The notes under the pieces were generated by a model that was not told where the DNA came from, did not search any database, and worked only from the letters and a program-made list of their open reading frames with translations. From NCBI RefSeq assembly GCF_004801295.1, contig NZ_SSOC01000001.1, positions 248,001 through 312,000 on the forward strand: a DNA stretch of 64,000 nt, given 5' to 3'. The translations under genes and the position numbers were made by a program. The DNA is from Pseudothauera nasutitermitis (lineage in GTDB: Bacteria > Pseudomonadota > Gammaproteobacteria > Burkholderiales > Rhodocyclaceae). The first letter of the stretch is position 1; the number at the start of each line of letters is the position of its first letter. This document shows positions 48,795 to 57,527 of this stretch, piece by piece.

Positions 48795-49349
48795 TCAAAG
48801 CGCATAAGTTACCTTGTTTTCTTTGACGATGACCTTGCCTGTTGATTGCAATTGCTGGAGCAATGAAGCCAACTCAGCTTTGGATACACCTTTGGGGTAA
48901 AGCGAGGTGACAGTGCTCGTAAGCGTCTTGAGAGTGCGCGGCTTAGAATTGCCTCGCTGCTTCAGATTGGCGACAACGAAAGCCAGTTTGTCGTCTTTGG
49001 TTTTGGCGGCGGCTAGTGCTTTGGGTTGAGCTTTAGGTTTGGCTTGGGGCACGGCAGTGGGCGGAGCCTTCGATGGAGTAGCAGTCTTGGCAGAACCGGC
49101 ACCGTTCGGGCACTTGAATTGCCCTTTTTGATTGAGAACAACCTGAAATTTCTCTTTGAGTGACATGCTACCGAGCAGTGCGTTGACTGACTTGCAGCAT
49201 GCGACGCAGTTTTCGTCGTTGTTGCTCCCACCATTGGAGCTGGCTAACAAATGTTCAACGCTTTCCTCAGCCTTTGGCAGCGGTTGCTTGCAGAAGAAAC
49301 ACAGCCCTCCTTGGACAAACATCAAGCGGTCAAGTGGTTTCGTAGGCAT
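48795..49349 (-). CDS. Cassette-borne HNH-type endonuclease with Ala/Lys/Pro linker and C-terminal winged-helix-like domain
   Basis: A 184-residue protein. The HNH domain has two CxxC knuckles (C17-x2-C20, C48-x2-C51), the metal-finger EH at 32-33 (SVEHLLASSNGG), and Asn47/Asn56. Residues about 85-118 form a low-complexity linker (KAPPTAVPQAKPKAQPKALA). Residues about 120-184 (KLAFVVANLKQRGNSKPRTL, KAELASLLQQLQSTGKVIVK) look like a winged helix that could bind DNA. The linker-plus-winged-helix arrangement is unusual. A nicking or cleaving defence role is plausible but inferred. Confidence 0.8.
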   Translation of the reverse strand: MPTKPLDRLMFVQGGLCFFCKQPLPKAEESVEHLLASSNGGSNNDENCVACCKSVNALLGSMSLKEKFQVVLNQKGQFKCPNGAGSAKTATPSKAPPTAVPQAKPKAQPKALAAAKTKDDKLAFVVANLKQRGNSKPRTLKTLTSTVTSLYPKGVSKAELASLLQQLQSTGKVIVKENKVTYAL

Positions 49350-49353
49350 AAGC

Positions 49354-49422
49354 TTCTAACGTGGAAGTAAGCCGACGGCAAAAGCGCAGCTTTTGACGGT
49401 CGGCTTGACTGCAGAGTTAGCA
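49354..49422 (-). other. attC site J
   Basis: TTCTAACGTGGAAGTAAGCC to GAGTTAGCA. Copy of site F. Confidence 0.9.
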
Positions 49423-49677
49423 CAAACGAAGGCCAAATTGGTTCTGGATGGCACTGCGTCTGTGGTGGCTTGAACGCGGTTGTGGCACGGCGCCGCAGCA
49501 GACGACAACGCCCAGCGTTTATTCGTGGCACCAGCCTTGAAGCCACAACGTGCGATTGCGTGCGGAGGTTCAGTATGGAAACGCGATGGGCGACCTGCAC
49601 GACGGACAGGCACCATGAAAAACGGCGGTTGAGTTTTCGATGCTGTCGCCATTGGATTCATCTGAACAGTGCTAACG
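49354..49677 (-). repeat. Duplicated ORF-poor cassette, copy 2
   Basis: Second copy of the cassette at 47399-47722, separated from the first by exactly 1955 bases. It is the cassette nearest to where an attI/integrase would be expected. Confidence 0.85.
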
Positions 49678-49865
49678 TGTTGTAGACAGCATATTTGCTG
49701 TGTAAGTGGAAGAAGTGACGGATAAGTCAGCTGTCGCTGCACGCACAACTTCCATAAGAAACAACGCTGTATTCTCTGTGCTGTGCTTGCGGACAGTACA
49801 TACGCCGCAGACAAACCGATCATTTCGTCCTGCTTGGTTGCATGCAGTAGGTCGAGGTGTTAGGA
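49671..49865 (-). other. Possible atypical long attC or attI remnant
   Basis: Bounded by GCTAACG (49671-49677) and GTTAGGA (49859-49865). At 195 bases it is longer than ordinary attC sites and its arms are not clearly complementary. It may be the decayed attI-side boundary of the array. No integrase gene is recognisable between here and the SMC-like gene. Confidence 0.35.
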
Positions 49866-49979
49866 CGGCGCTGATGCATGCGTAATGCCGCCAAGCATAG
49901 CGTAAGTTTCATGTCATGGCGGCTTCGGTTGGTGCTCTACATCTGTTTAGCCTAAGAGCACCTTAACGCCTGGCGGGCG

Positions 49980-50014
49980 TGCGGGAGCCCTCCGGCAGCG
50001 GGCTTGCTGCCGGA
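49980..50014 (-). terminator. Hairpin after the SMC-like gene
   Basis: GAGCCCTCCGGCAGC pairs with GCTGCCGGAGGGGTC across a short loop, about 10 bases beyond the stop at 50027. No strong T-run is present, so termination is inferred. Confidence 0.6.
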
Positions 50015-50026
50015 GGGGTCGATGCC

Positions 50027-52816
50027 TTACACCGCCCGTGCCAGTATGCCGATAGTCGGTGCCCAGTCATCGCCCGGTTTCTTTTTGCGCGTCACCAGCG
50101 TGAGCTGCGCGGGGGCGAAGACGTTGGCGTTGTGGGTGACTGGCGTGGTGATGAGGTATTGCGCACGGGTGGCGCGCAGGAAGGTGCCGACGCGGTCGAT
50201 GTTGGCGACGTCCAGGTGGGCGAAGGGTTCGTCGATGAACACGAAGCCGCCGGGGCGGGCATCGTCCATCAGCAGGGCGATGAGCAGGATCAGCGATTTC
50301 ATCACCTGCTGGCCGCCGGAGGCTTCGCCGTCGTTGAGGCCCACGGCGCCCTTGCGGTCGAAGTCGAAGCGCACTTCCAGGCCGGCCTGGGCGAGCGACA
50401 GGTCGTCGGCGCCCAGCGCGGGCGGCGGGCAGTCCACGCCCACGCCGGCCAGTTCGCCCAGCGCCTTCAGGTTCTTGCCGTACTGGCGCACGGTGGCGCG
50501 CAGTTTGGCGATGTAGGCGTTGCGCGCTTCTTCGGTGAGGCGGCGGGTGGTGGCGCAGTAGCCCTGGCGTTCGCGGTAGTCCTGCTCGCGCTTGTTCACG
50601 TCCGCCTTGAGGCGTTCGGAGACGGTGAGCACGGCGGGGTCGGTGACCCAGTCGCCTTCGGCCAGCCGGGTGCGCAGGCGGTCGCGTTCGCGGCGGGCGC
50701 CGGCGGCGGATTCGTATTTTTCCGCGAGCAGGGCGATTTCCGCCGGATCGCGCCAGTGCGCGGGCATGCCGCGGCGCAGGCTGCGCAGGCGCTTCAGGCG
50801 CTGGGCCTGGGCGTGGCGGCGCGGTGCGGTGTCGCGGTCGAGTTCGGCCAGGCGCTGTTCGATGGCGTTGAGTTCGCGGCCCCGGCGTTCGATTTCGATC
50901 TGGATGCCGGCAAGCTGGCCGCCCACCTTTTCCTGCAGGGCTTCGATTTGGCTGCGTGCTTCGCTGGCGGTGGCCAGTTCGCCGCGCGCCTGCGGCAGTT
51001 CGGCTTCCGCCGCGGCGTAGGCTTCGGCCTTGGCGGCGAGCAGCTGGGCGGATTGCAGGCCGAGCAGGCGGGCACGCAGCGCGGTGAGGCGATCGGCGGC
51101 TGCCTGCACTTGCGGGCGCGCTTCGGCGAGCTGGCGGTCCAGCTCGCGGATGTCTTCTTCCAGTTGGGCGATGCGCGCCTGGCGGGCCAGTTCGCCGAAG
51201 TGGAAGTCCGCCGGGCGGCCCAGGTGGCGGGCGCCGCGCCGTTCGCGGTGGTAGGCGTCGCGGGTGATCCATTCCACGTCGCGCGGCAGGTTGCGCGCGG
51301 CTTCCACGCTATCGACGCGGCGGATGCGGTTGATCAGGTCTGTGAGCCAGCGCGGCACCGGGGCGCTGAAGTTGACCACTTCGGCGAGGCTTTGCGCGCG
51401 CGCAGGCGGGGCGCTTTCGCGCTCGGGCACGACGAAGTGGCGGAAGCGTTCGCGTTCGCCCAGCGCCCAGGCGGCGTGGCGGTCGGCTTCGCGTTCCAGC
51501 AGCACGACGTGGCGGTAGGGGCGCAGCACGGCTTCCAGCGCGGCCTGCCAGGCGGCGTCAGTGACTTCGACGACTTCCGCCAAGCCCTGGTGGGCGATGC
51601 CCTGTTCATCGAGGAGTGCCCGGAAGCGCGCGACTTCCGGATCGCTGGGCGCGCCACCGCGGTTCTTGGCGGTACGCAGCGCGTCGGAGCGTTCCTCGAA
51701 GCGGCCGACCAGTTCGCGCTCGCGCGCACGCAGGCGGGCGAGGGCGGCTTCGGCTTCTTCGTGTTCGCGTTCCAGCGCCACGGCGTCGGCGCCGTGTTCG
51801 GTTTCGAGCTGGGTACGCAGGGCCGCGCGTTCGGCCAGCAGTTTTTCCAGGTCGCGCACGCGGTCGCGGGCGGCGAGGTAGGCGGTTTCGATGCCCTGGC
51901 CGTCCTGCTTCAACCGGGTGCGCTCGGCCTCGGCCGCGCTTTTCTCGGCGCGCACTTCTTCCAGGCGGTGCAGGCCCTGGCGGCGTTCGGTGTGGCGGGC
52001 GGCGCGCTCGGTTTTCTCGGCGGCCAGTTGCTGGCGTTCAGCACCGGCGTCGCGGGCGAGCTCGGCGGCTTCCAGGCGGGGCACGATCTCGGCTTCCAGC
52101 GCGTGGGCTTCGTCGGCGAGTTGCTTCCACTGCAGGTAGTTGTCCGCTTCCAGGCGGCGGGCTTCGGCCTGGGCGCGCAGGCGGTCCAGGTCCAGGCCCA
52201 GGTCATCGAGTTCGTGCTCGGCGCTCTTCTGTTCCTCGCGCGCGGCTTCGTAGTTGTCCAGCACCTCCTTGTCGCCGAACACGTCGAACACCAGTTCCAG
52301 CAGGGCCTTGGGCGAGTATTCGCACAGCTTGTCGGTGTCGCCCTGTTCCAGTGCCAGCACCTTGGCGATGGCGGGGGTCAGGCCGCCCCAGGCCAGGCGG
52401 CTCTGGTAGTCGCGCAGGCCGATCCAGTCCTCGGTGCGTTCCAGTTCCTCGATGGGCACGTCGCCATCGACGATGGTGTAGTCGCGCGTCCATTCGCCGC
52501 TGGCGCGGCGGATGCGGCAGGACAGGGTGACTTCGTCGTGCAGGCAGGGGAAGAAGGGGCGCCGCCCGCTGCTGCCGGGCTGGTTGGCGACCACGGCGCG
52601 GATCCACGCGAAGCTGCGGTCGGCGCGGCGCACGTAGCGGCGGAAGTCGCGCTTGCCCGAGCAGCGCAGCGCGAACAGGGTGCGCAGGGCGTCGAGCAGG
52701 GTGGTCTTGCCCGAGCCGTTGGGGCCGACGATGGTGATGATCTGGGCATCCAGCGGCAGCGAGAAGCGGCGCCAGTAGTCCCAATGGACGAGTTCGAGTT
52801 GCTTGATGTGGAACAT
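50027..52816 (-). CDS. SMC-like ATPase
   Basis: A 929-residue SMC/Rad50-type protein. Walker A is GPNGSGKT at residues 31-38. Two long Glu/Ala/Arg-rich coiled coils flank a hinge-like domain near the middle (AWQAALEAVLRPYRHVVLLE). The C-terminal head has signature ASGGQQVMKSL and Walker B GFVFIDEPFAHLD. At 929 residues it is shorter than canonical SMC (about 1150) and similar in size to MksB/JetC-type condensin ATPases, though its head is more SMC/Rad50-like than MukB-like. ATG 52816 has a poor ribosome-binding site, as if once coupled to an upstream gene. No partner adjoins it; see 63040-64000. Confidence 0.9.
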   Translation of the reverse strand: MFHIKQLELVHWDYWRRFSLPLDAQIITIVGPNGSGKTTLLDALRTLFALRCSGKRDFRRYVRRADRSFAWIRAVVANQPGSSGRRPFFPCLHDEVTLSCRIRRASGEWTRDYTIVDGDVPIEELERTEDWIGLRDYQSRLAWGGLTPAIAKVLALEQGDTDKLCEYSPKALLELVFDVFGDKEVLDNYEAAREEQKSAEHELDDLGLDLDRLRAQAEARRLEADNYLQWKQLADEAHALEAEIVPRLEAAELARDAGAERQQLAAEKTERAARHTERRQGLHRLEEVRAEKSAAEAERTRLKQDGQGIETAYLAARDRVRDLEKLLAERAALRTQLETEHGADAVALEREHEEAEAALARLRARERELVGRFEERSDALRTAKNRGGAPSDPEVARFRALLDEQGIAHQGLAEVVEVTDAAWQAALEAVLRPYRHVVLLEREADRHAAWALGERERFRHFVVPERESAPPARAQSLAEVVNFSAPVPRWLTDLINRIRRVDSVEAARNLPRDVEWITRDAYHRERRGARHLGRPADFHFGELARQARIAQLEEDIRELDRQLAEARPQVQAAADRLTALRARLLGLQSAQLLAAKAEAYAAAEAELPQARGELATASEARSQIEALQEKVGGQLAGIQIEIERRGRELNAIEQRLAELDRDTAPRRHAQAQRLKRLRSLRRGMPAHWRDPAEIALLAEKYESAAGARRERDRLRTRLAEGDWVTDPAVLTVSERLKADVNKREQDYRERQGYCATTRRLTEEARNAYIAKLRATVRQYGKNLKALGELAGVGVDCPPPALGADDLSLAQAGLEVRFDFDRKGAVGLNDGEASGGQQVMKSLILLIALLMDDARPGGFVFIDEPFAHLDVANIDRVGTFLRATRAQYLITTPVTHNANVFAPAQLTLVTRKKKPGDDWAPTIGILARAV

Positions 52817-52897
52817 GTCGGGTTCGGAGCAAAACTGCGCGTGATGCGGCGAAAGGCCGCCATGTTATCCCATGCGGAGCCTGGAAAACTGCGTGCC

Positions 52898-53098
52898 ATG
52901 GGCACCGCCGCTCCCGCGCTGCTTTTTTCTGCCATCCTGCTGTCGCTGCCGGCGTTTACCGACCGCTCCTACTCCCCGGCCCAGTTGATCCGGCAACGGC
53001 ATGCCTCGCTTCCACCAATGCGCCGTCTGTACTGGCGGGCGGCATGTTTCATGCATGTACGGGTTTCCCGACGCTCTGGTGGTTTCATGAAATGTTGA
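52898..53098 (+). pseudogene. Truncated, decayed DUF2721 gene fragment
   Basis: MGTAAPALLFSAILLSLPAF followed by TDRSYSPAQLIRQRHAS aligns with the start of the intact DUF2721 protein at 55235 (TTPALLFPAISLLLLAYTNR, then LAQVIRQLHAS). After RQRHAS the similarity is lost and the frame ends at 53098. It looks like the 5' relic of a second copy next to the start of the SMC-like gene. Confidence 0.7.
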
Positions 53099-53192
53099 TG
53101 GAGCTATAAAGAAAGCATGGTGGCGAGCCGATTAGTCTTGCGGGATGCCCGGCGCATGCCCCTCCTGTTTTTCATATCGGAGCCGAACGGCC

Positions 53193-55202
53193 ATGATTCT
53201 TCCCGTCCGTATATCGCACCGCCTGTCGCTTGCCTGCGTCTTGCTGCTGGTCGCCACGGCCCTGGCGGTTTTCCTGGTCATGGCGGTGCGCGGACAACCC
53301 CGGGTGGTGGCCGAGAGCGCTGCCCTGATCGAGCAGACCGGCAATGCCACCGTACGCCAGCTGGGCCTGCAGCTTGCCGCCATCGAAGGGGTCACTTCCA
53401 GTCTGGCCAGCGTGGTCGAGGCGCTGCCGAAGGACGAGGCGCTGTATCTCGCCACCCTGCCGAACATCATCGACCATCAGGGCGACGGCGGCATTGCCGG
53501 CGGTGGTGTCTGGCCCGAGCCCGGCGCCTTCGACGAGAGCCGGCAGCGGCGCAGTTTCTTCTGGGCGCGCGACGGCAATGGCCGGCTGGCATATTCCGAT
53601 GAATACAACGATCCCGCGGGAGCCGGCTACCACGGCGAAACGTGGTACACCGCGGTGCGCGACGGCAAGCCCGGGCATTGCGTGTGGTCCGAAGCCTATC
53701 GGGACGTGGTGAGCGGCGTGCCGATGGTGACGTGCAGCGTGGCCTACCGGCAGGCGGGGCGTTTTGCCGGCGTGGTGACGCTGGATTTGCGCCTGGACGA
53801 CGTGGCGCGTTTTCTCCGTGATCAGGGCAGCGTCACCGACGGTTATGCCTTCGCCCTCGATCGGGACGGCAACGTGCTGTACTTTCCCGATGCTGCGGAC
53901 ACGCACCAGAACGAAATGCTTGCCTTCCAGGCATTGACTGCCGCGCGTCCGTGGCTGGGGCCCGTCGCAGCCGCGCTGGACGCTGCGGGAAACGGGAAAA
54001 ATGTGCGCAGCGTCGATCTGGCGCACGACGGCCATCTGGGCAGCGCCAGCCGTGTCAGCCTGTTCCGCATGCCGGGGAGCGACTGGACCGTGGGCATCGT
54101 GACCCCGCAGCAGCGGGTCACCGGGCTGGCCCGCACGCTGACCTGGGAGATCCTGCTGTTCCTGCTTCCGCTGCTGGCGTTTCTGCTGTTCTTCGCCTGG
54201 CTGGCGGGAAAGCGGCTGATCGCCCAGTTGGATGAGACGACCGCGCAGATCGATGCGCTCGGCAAGGGAGGCACGGGTGGCACAGGCGAAGGCCTCCGAA
54301 TCGAGCGCGACGACGAGGTGGGGGCCTTGCGCCGCGCGGTGAACAATTATGCGGGGCAGTTGCGAGCCATGCTGGAGGCGATTTCCGTCGAAGCCCAGCG
54401 CTTGCAGCGGGAAGCGACGCAACTGGCCCGGCTCAGCGAAACCCTGGCCGGACGCGCCGACCAGCAGCGCCAGGAAAATACCGGCCTGGCCGAGGCGATC
54501 TCCGAAATGTCGTCGAGCGCGCAGGATGTCGCGAGCAATACCAGCGATTGCGCCACCACCGCGCAAAGCTCGCTCGGCGTGGTGCAGGAAGGCCAGCAAC
54601 AGGTGGCCTCGAACAGCCGGATCATCCAGGCACTGTCCGAGGACATGGATACGGTGGCCCAGGTGATCGCGCGCCTGGATCAGGATAGCCGCCAGGTCGG
54701 GGCGGTGCTCGATGTGATCAAGGGCATTTCGGACCAGACCAATCTGCTCGCGCTCAATGCCGCGATCGAAGCGGCACGCGCCGGAGAACAGGGACGGGGT
54801 TTTGCCGTCGTGGCAGACGAAGTGCGCACGCTCGCCGGGCGTACCCAGACGTCGGCCAGCGAGATCAGCGGTGTCGTGCATGCATTGCAGCAGGCCGCCC
54901 AGGAGGCCGTTCACACCATGCAGACCAGCGAGGCGCATGCCAACGAAGCGGTGAATGCGGCCGAAGGGGCCGCACAGGCGCTATCCACCACCGTCCAGAG
55001 TTTCGACGACATTTCGCAGCGCGCCCAACAGATTGCCGTGGCGGCCGAACAGCAAAGCCGCGTCACCTTGCAGATCAACGAACTGGCCACGCGCATCAAC
55101 GCGATCAGCGAGGAGAACGCCCGCGACGCGCATGCGCTGAGCAACGTCGGCAAGGAGATGGAAGCGCTGGCATCGCGCCTGGCCACGTTGAGCCGGGGAT
55201 GA
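53193..55202 (+). CDS. Methyl-accepting chemotaxis protein with periplasmic dCache-type sensor
   Basis: A 669-residue chemoreceptor. TM1 is about residues 12-30. A large periplasmic domain (about 31-330) has Cache-like phrases [40 protein letters not shown] and [17 protein letters not shown]2 ([20 protein letters not shown]) and HAMP follow, then the tip [23 protein letters not shown] 53193 has CGGAG upstream and is preferred to 53145. It would sense a small molecule and signal to CheA. No che genes are nearby. Confidence 0.93.
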   Translation: MILPVRISHRLSLACVLLLVATALAVFLVMAVRGQPRVVAESAALIEQTGNATVRQLGLQLAAIEGVTSSLASVVEALPKDEALYLATLPNIIDHQGDGGIAGGGVWPEPGAFDESRQRRSFFWARDGNGRLAYSDEYNDPAGAGYHGETWYTAVRDGKPGHCVWSEAYRDVVSGVPMVTCSVAYRQAGRFAGVVTLDLRLDDVARFLRDQGSVTDGYAFALDRDGNVLYFPDAADTHQNEMLAFQALTAARPWLGPVAAALDAAGNGKNVRSVDLAHDGHLGSASRVSLFRMPGSDWTVGIVTPQQRVTGLARTLTWEILLFLLPLLAFLLFFAWLAGKRLIAQLDETTAQIDALGKGGTGGTGEGLRIERDDEVGALRRAVNNYAGQLRAMLEAISVEAQRLQREATQLARLSETLAGRADQQRQENTGLAEAISEMSSSAQDVASNTSDCATTAQSSLGVVQEGQQQVASNSRIIQALSEDMDTVAQVIARLDQDSRQVGAVLDVIKGISDQTNLLALNAAIEAARAGEQGRGFAVVADEVRTLAGRTQTSASEISGVVHALQQAAQEAVHTMQTSEAHANEAVNAAEGAAQALSTTVQSFDDISQRAQQIAVAAEQQSRVTLQINELATRINAISEENARDAHALSNVGKEMEALASRLATLSRG

Positions 55203-55234
55203 ACGGCGTGCGGCGGCGGGATACACTGCGCGGC

Positions 55235-55627
55235 ATGGACATCACGACCCCCGCGTTGCTTTTTCCCGCCATCTCGCTGTTGCTGCTGGCGTATACCAAC
55301 CGCTTTCTCACGCTCGCCCAGGTGATCCGCCAGCTGCACGCCTCGCCCAACCATGCCAGCCCGCTGGTGATGCGGCAGATTCCGGGGCTCAAGCGGCGCA
55401 TCCACCTCATCCAGTGGATGCAGACCTTCGGGGTGCTGAGCTTTCTGGTGTGCGCGCTGTCCATGCTGGCGCTCTACCTGCATGGGGAGGAAGCCGGCAA
55501 GGTGCTGTTCGGCGTCAGCATCGTCACCCTGGCGGTGTCGCTGGTGCTGTCGCTGATCGAGGTGCTGATTTCCACCAACGCGCTGTCGGTGGTGGTGGAG
55601 GACATGGAGCGCGGCGGCGGAGCTTAA
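55235..55627 (+). CDS. DUF2721 family membrane protein
   Basis: A 130-residue protein with three transmembrane segments (ALLFPAISLLLLAYTNRFL, FGVLSFLVCALSMLALYL, VSIVTLAVSLVLSLIEVLI) and the family cytosolic helix QVIRQLHASPNHASPLVMRQ. An ATG at 55199 overlaps the MCP stop and would add 12 residues. ATG 55235 matches the start of the decayed copy at 52898. Function unknown. Confidence 0.88.
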   Translation: MDITTPALLFPAISLLLLAYTNRFLTLAQVIRQLHASPNHASPLVMRQIPGLKRRIHLIQWMQTFGVLSFLVCALSMLALYLHGEEAGKVLFGVSIVTLAVSLVLSLIEVLISTNALSVVVEDMERGGGA

Positions 55628-55715
55628 CCGGGCTGCCGCAAACAGCAAAAGGAAACGCGCCGCTGACACCCGCCCGAAAGGGCGGAGGCCAGCGGCGCGT
55701 TACTTTGCGCGCTGC

Positions 55716-56546
55716 TCAGGCCGCGCTGGCGGCGGTGTGGATCAGCGTGCCGACGTGTTCGCCGCGCAGGGCGGCGGTGAGCCGGCCCGGCACCAGCCCG
55801 TTGACCACCTGCACGCGTTCGATGTGGCGCGCGTTGGCCATCACTTCCGGCAAGGCGCGGTCCACCGGCAGGGTGCCGGGCTGCCGCAGCAGCGCCGCCG
55901 CGTCGACTTCCGCCAACAGTCGGGCCTGCCCGCCTTGCGGGCCGTTCGGGTCTTCACTGTAGATGCCATCCACGTCTTCCACGATGGTCAGCCCGGCCGC
56001 GCCCAGCGCGTCGGCGAGCAGGAAGGCGCCGGTATCCGCGCGGTGCGGCGGAATGCGCGAACCGGGGAATTCATGGTGGTGATAGGGCGGGAAGGCGCTG
56101 CCGACCACGGCGCGCGCGGCCTGCAGGTGGATGGCCAGTTGGCTGGCGATGGTGGGGTGCTCGATGTAGGACACGCCTTCCGGGGCCAGCAGCGAGGCCA
56201 GGATGTGGCCGTTCTGCCCGGCCTCGCTGGCCGCCAGCGGCGCGAGCGAGCCCACCGGCAGGCCCAGATCCAGGCCCACGCCATACACGTGGCGGGCGCG
56301 GATGCCGGCGCCGGTGAGGATCAGCAGGCGGTGTTCGGGCAGCAGTCGGCGGATTTCCTCGACCAGCGGAAGGATGGCCTCGGCGCCGCGGTCGATGATG
56401 CGCCCGCCGATCTTCACCACCTGCAGCCACGGCAGGATGCGGATCGGCCGCACGCCGGCGACGGGCTTGGTGAGGTTGCGGTCCTGCAGGGTCTGGCGCG
56501 CCAGCGCCGAGGCGACGTGCTTGATGGTATTGGTGTTGTCAGCCAT
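55716..56546 (-). CDS. mosA: Molybdenum storage protein, alpha subunit
   Basis: A 276-residue amino-acid-kinase-fold protein, the same length as Azotobacter vinelandii MosA and, from memory, near-identical through long blocks ([75 protein letters not shown]). With MosB it forms the hexameric cage that stores tens to more than 100 Mo or W atoms as polyoxometalate, using ATP. It is the second gene of mosB-mosA, 9 bases after mosB. The His-rich segment that helps seed Mo clusters is retained. Confidence 0.95.
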   Translation of the reverse strand: MADNTNTIKHVASALARQTLQDRNLTKPVAGVRPIRILPWLQVVKIGGRIIDRGAEAILPLVEEIRRLLPEHRLLILTGAGIRARHVYGVGLDLGLPVGSLAPLAASEAGQNGHILASLLAPEGVSYIEHPTIASQLAIHLQAARAVVGSAFPPYHHHEFPGSRIPPHRADTGAFLLADALGAAGLTIVEDVDGIYSEDPNGPQGGQARLLAEVDAAALLRQPGTLPVDRALPEVMANARHIERVQVVNGLVPGRLTAALRGEHVGTLIHTAASAA

Positions 56547-56555
56547 GGCGGTTCC

Positions 56556-57368
56556 TTAGCGCGCGGTGATCAGGGTGCCGACGTGCTCGCCTGCGAGCGC
56601 GCGGGTCAGGTTGCCGGGGACCAGGCCGTTGATGACCTGCACCTCGCGCACGTGCTGCGCGTTCTGCAGCAGGTCGAGCACGGGGAATTCCAGGATGGAA
56701 TCGTGCAGCCCCCTGGCCTTCATTTCCTCCACGGAAATCTTCGGAATGAAGGTGGGGTTCTTCGCCGTCTTGGGGTTCTCGGTATACAGGCCGTTTTCGT
56801 CCTTCACGTAGATCATCGCCTTGCAGCCGAACTGTTCGGCCATCAGGAAGCAGCCCGCGTCGGTGCGGTAGGGCGGAATCACCCCTTCGGCGGACGGGCG
56901 CATCCACAGCTTGTAGGGCGGCATGCCGCTGAAAATCACCGCATTCACCTCGGCCAGCGACAGCGGCACGGCGGACAGCCCCGCGCCGCCGACCACCGGA
57001 ATGCCGTGCTTGGCGAGCAACTGGCCGAGCATGGCGGCATTCTGGTCGGCCACCGAGGAGCCGAGCTGGGCGAGCACGCCGGCCGGCAGGTTCAACCCGG
57101 CGGCGATGGAGTACAGGTGGCGGGCGCGGGTGCCGGCGCCGGTGCCGATGAGCAGCTTGTGCGTGTCGCGCGCGGCGACGATCTCATCGACCAGCGGGTA
57201 CAGGCCGGCGCGGCCGCGGTCGATGATGCTCTGCCCGCCGATCTTGATCACCGTGGCGTCCGGCAGGATGCGGAAGTCGGCGGCCTGGGCCGTGGCGTCC
57301 AGAAGCTGCGCGTCGGTCAGCGAGCGCTGCATGAGGAGCGTTTCGAGCTCTGTTGTGGTGTCGCTCAT
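56556..57368 (-). CDS. mosB: Molybdenum storage protein, beta subunit
   Basis: A 270-residue protein, matching A. vinelandii MosB in length and in blocks such as FRILPDATVIKIGGQSIIDR, HKLLIGTGAGTRARHLYSIA and PYRTDAGCFLMAEQFGCK. The P-loop-like nucleotide site IKIGG and TGAGTRARH are intact. It is first in the operon, starting at ATG 57368; longer in-frame extensions up to 57956 overlap the DUF488 gene and are rejected. No nitrogenase, mod transport or ModE gene is in the window. Confidence 0.95.
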   Translation of the reverse strand: MSDTTTELETLLMQRSLTDAQLLDATAQAADFRILPDATVIKIGGQSIIDRGRAGLYPLVDEIVAARDTHKLLIGTGAGTRARHLYSIAAGLNLPAGVLAQLGSSVADQNAAMLGQLLAKHGIPVVGGAGLSAVPLSLAEVNAVIFSGMPPYKLWMRPSAEGVIPPYRTDAGCFLMAEQFGCKAMIYVKDENGLYTENPKTAKNPTFIPKISVEEMKARGLHDSILEFPVLDLLQNAQHVREVQVINGLVPGNLTRALAGEHVGTLITAR

Positions 57369-57527
57369 GGGGAATCCTTGCGTGGGGGGGTGTGCTCTGC
57401 GGCATGTCACGCCGGGAGCGTAGGGCAGAGCGTTGTAAAGATTCAACCACACGAGGCCAACAGCGCCGCCGTGCTGGCGGGCCGGGGAGAACCCTGCGAG
57501 GATGCGGGGAGCGACAGGGGAAAGGCG

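Noticed and set aside
44234-49349. Antibiotic-resistance cassettes
   Set aside because: None of the cassette proteins resembles an aminoglycoside-modifying enzyme, beta-lactamase, DfrA, Cat or Qac.
42700-49865. CRISPR array
   Set aside because: The repeated elements are attC sites of different length and sequence, spaced by genes, with no uniform repeat-spacer pattern or cas genes.
49979-53098. 1039-codon open frame on the plus strand
   Set aside because: It is antisense to the SMC-like gene, with Gly/Ala/Val-rich low-information sequence; only its last part (52898-53098) has meaning, as a DUF2721 relic.
53172-54938. 588-codon minus-strand frame opposite the dCache chemoreceptor
   Set aside because: Antisense shadow with no family features.
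57369-57527. ModE-binding site upstream of mosB
   Set aside because: I looked for the palindromic ModE consensus and found only a weak GTTGTAAA-like piece, not a convincing site.
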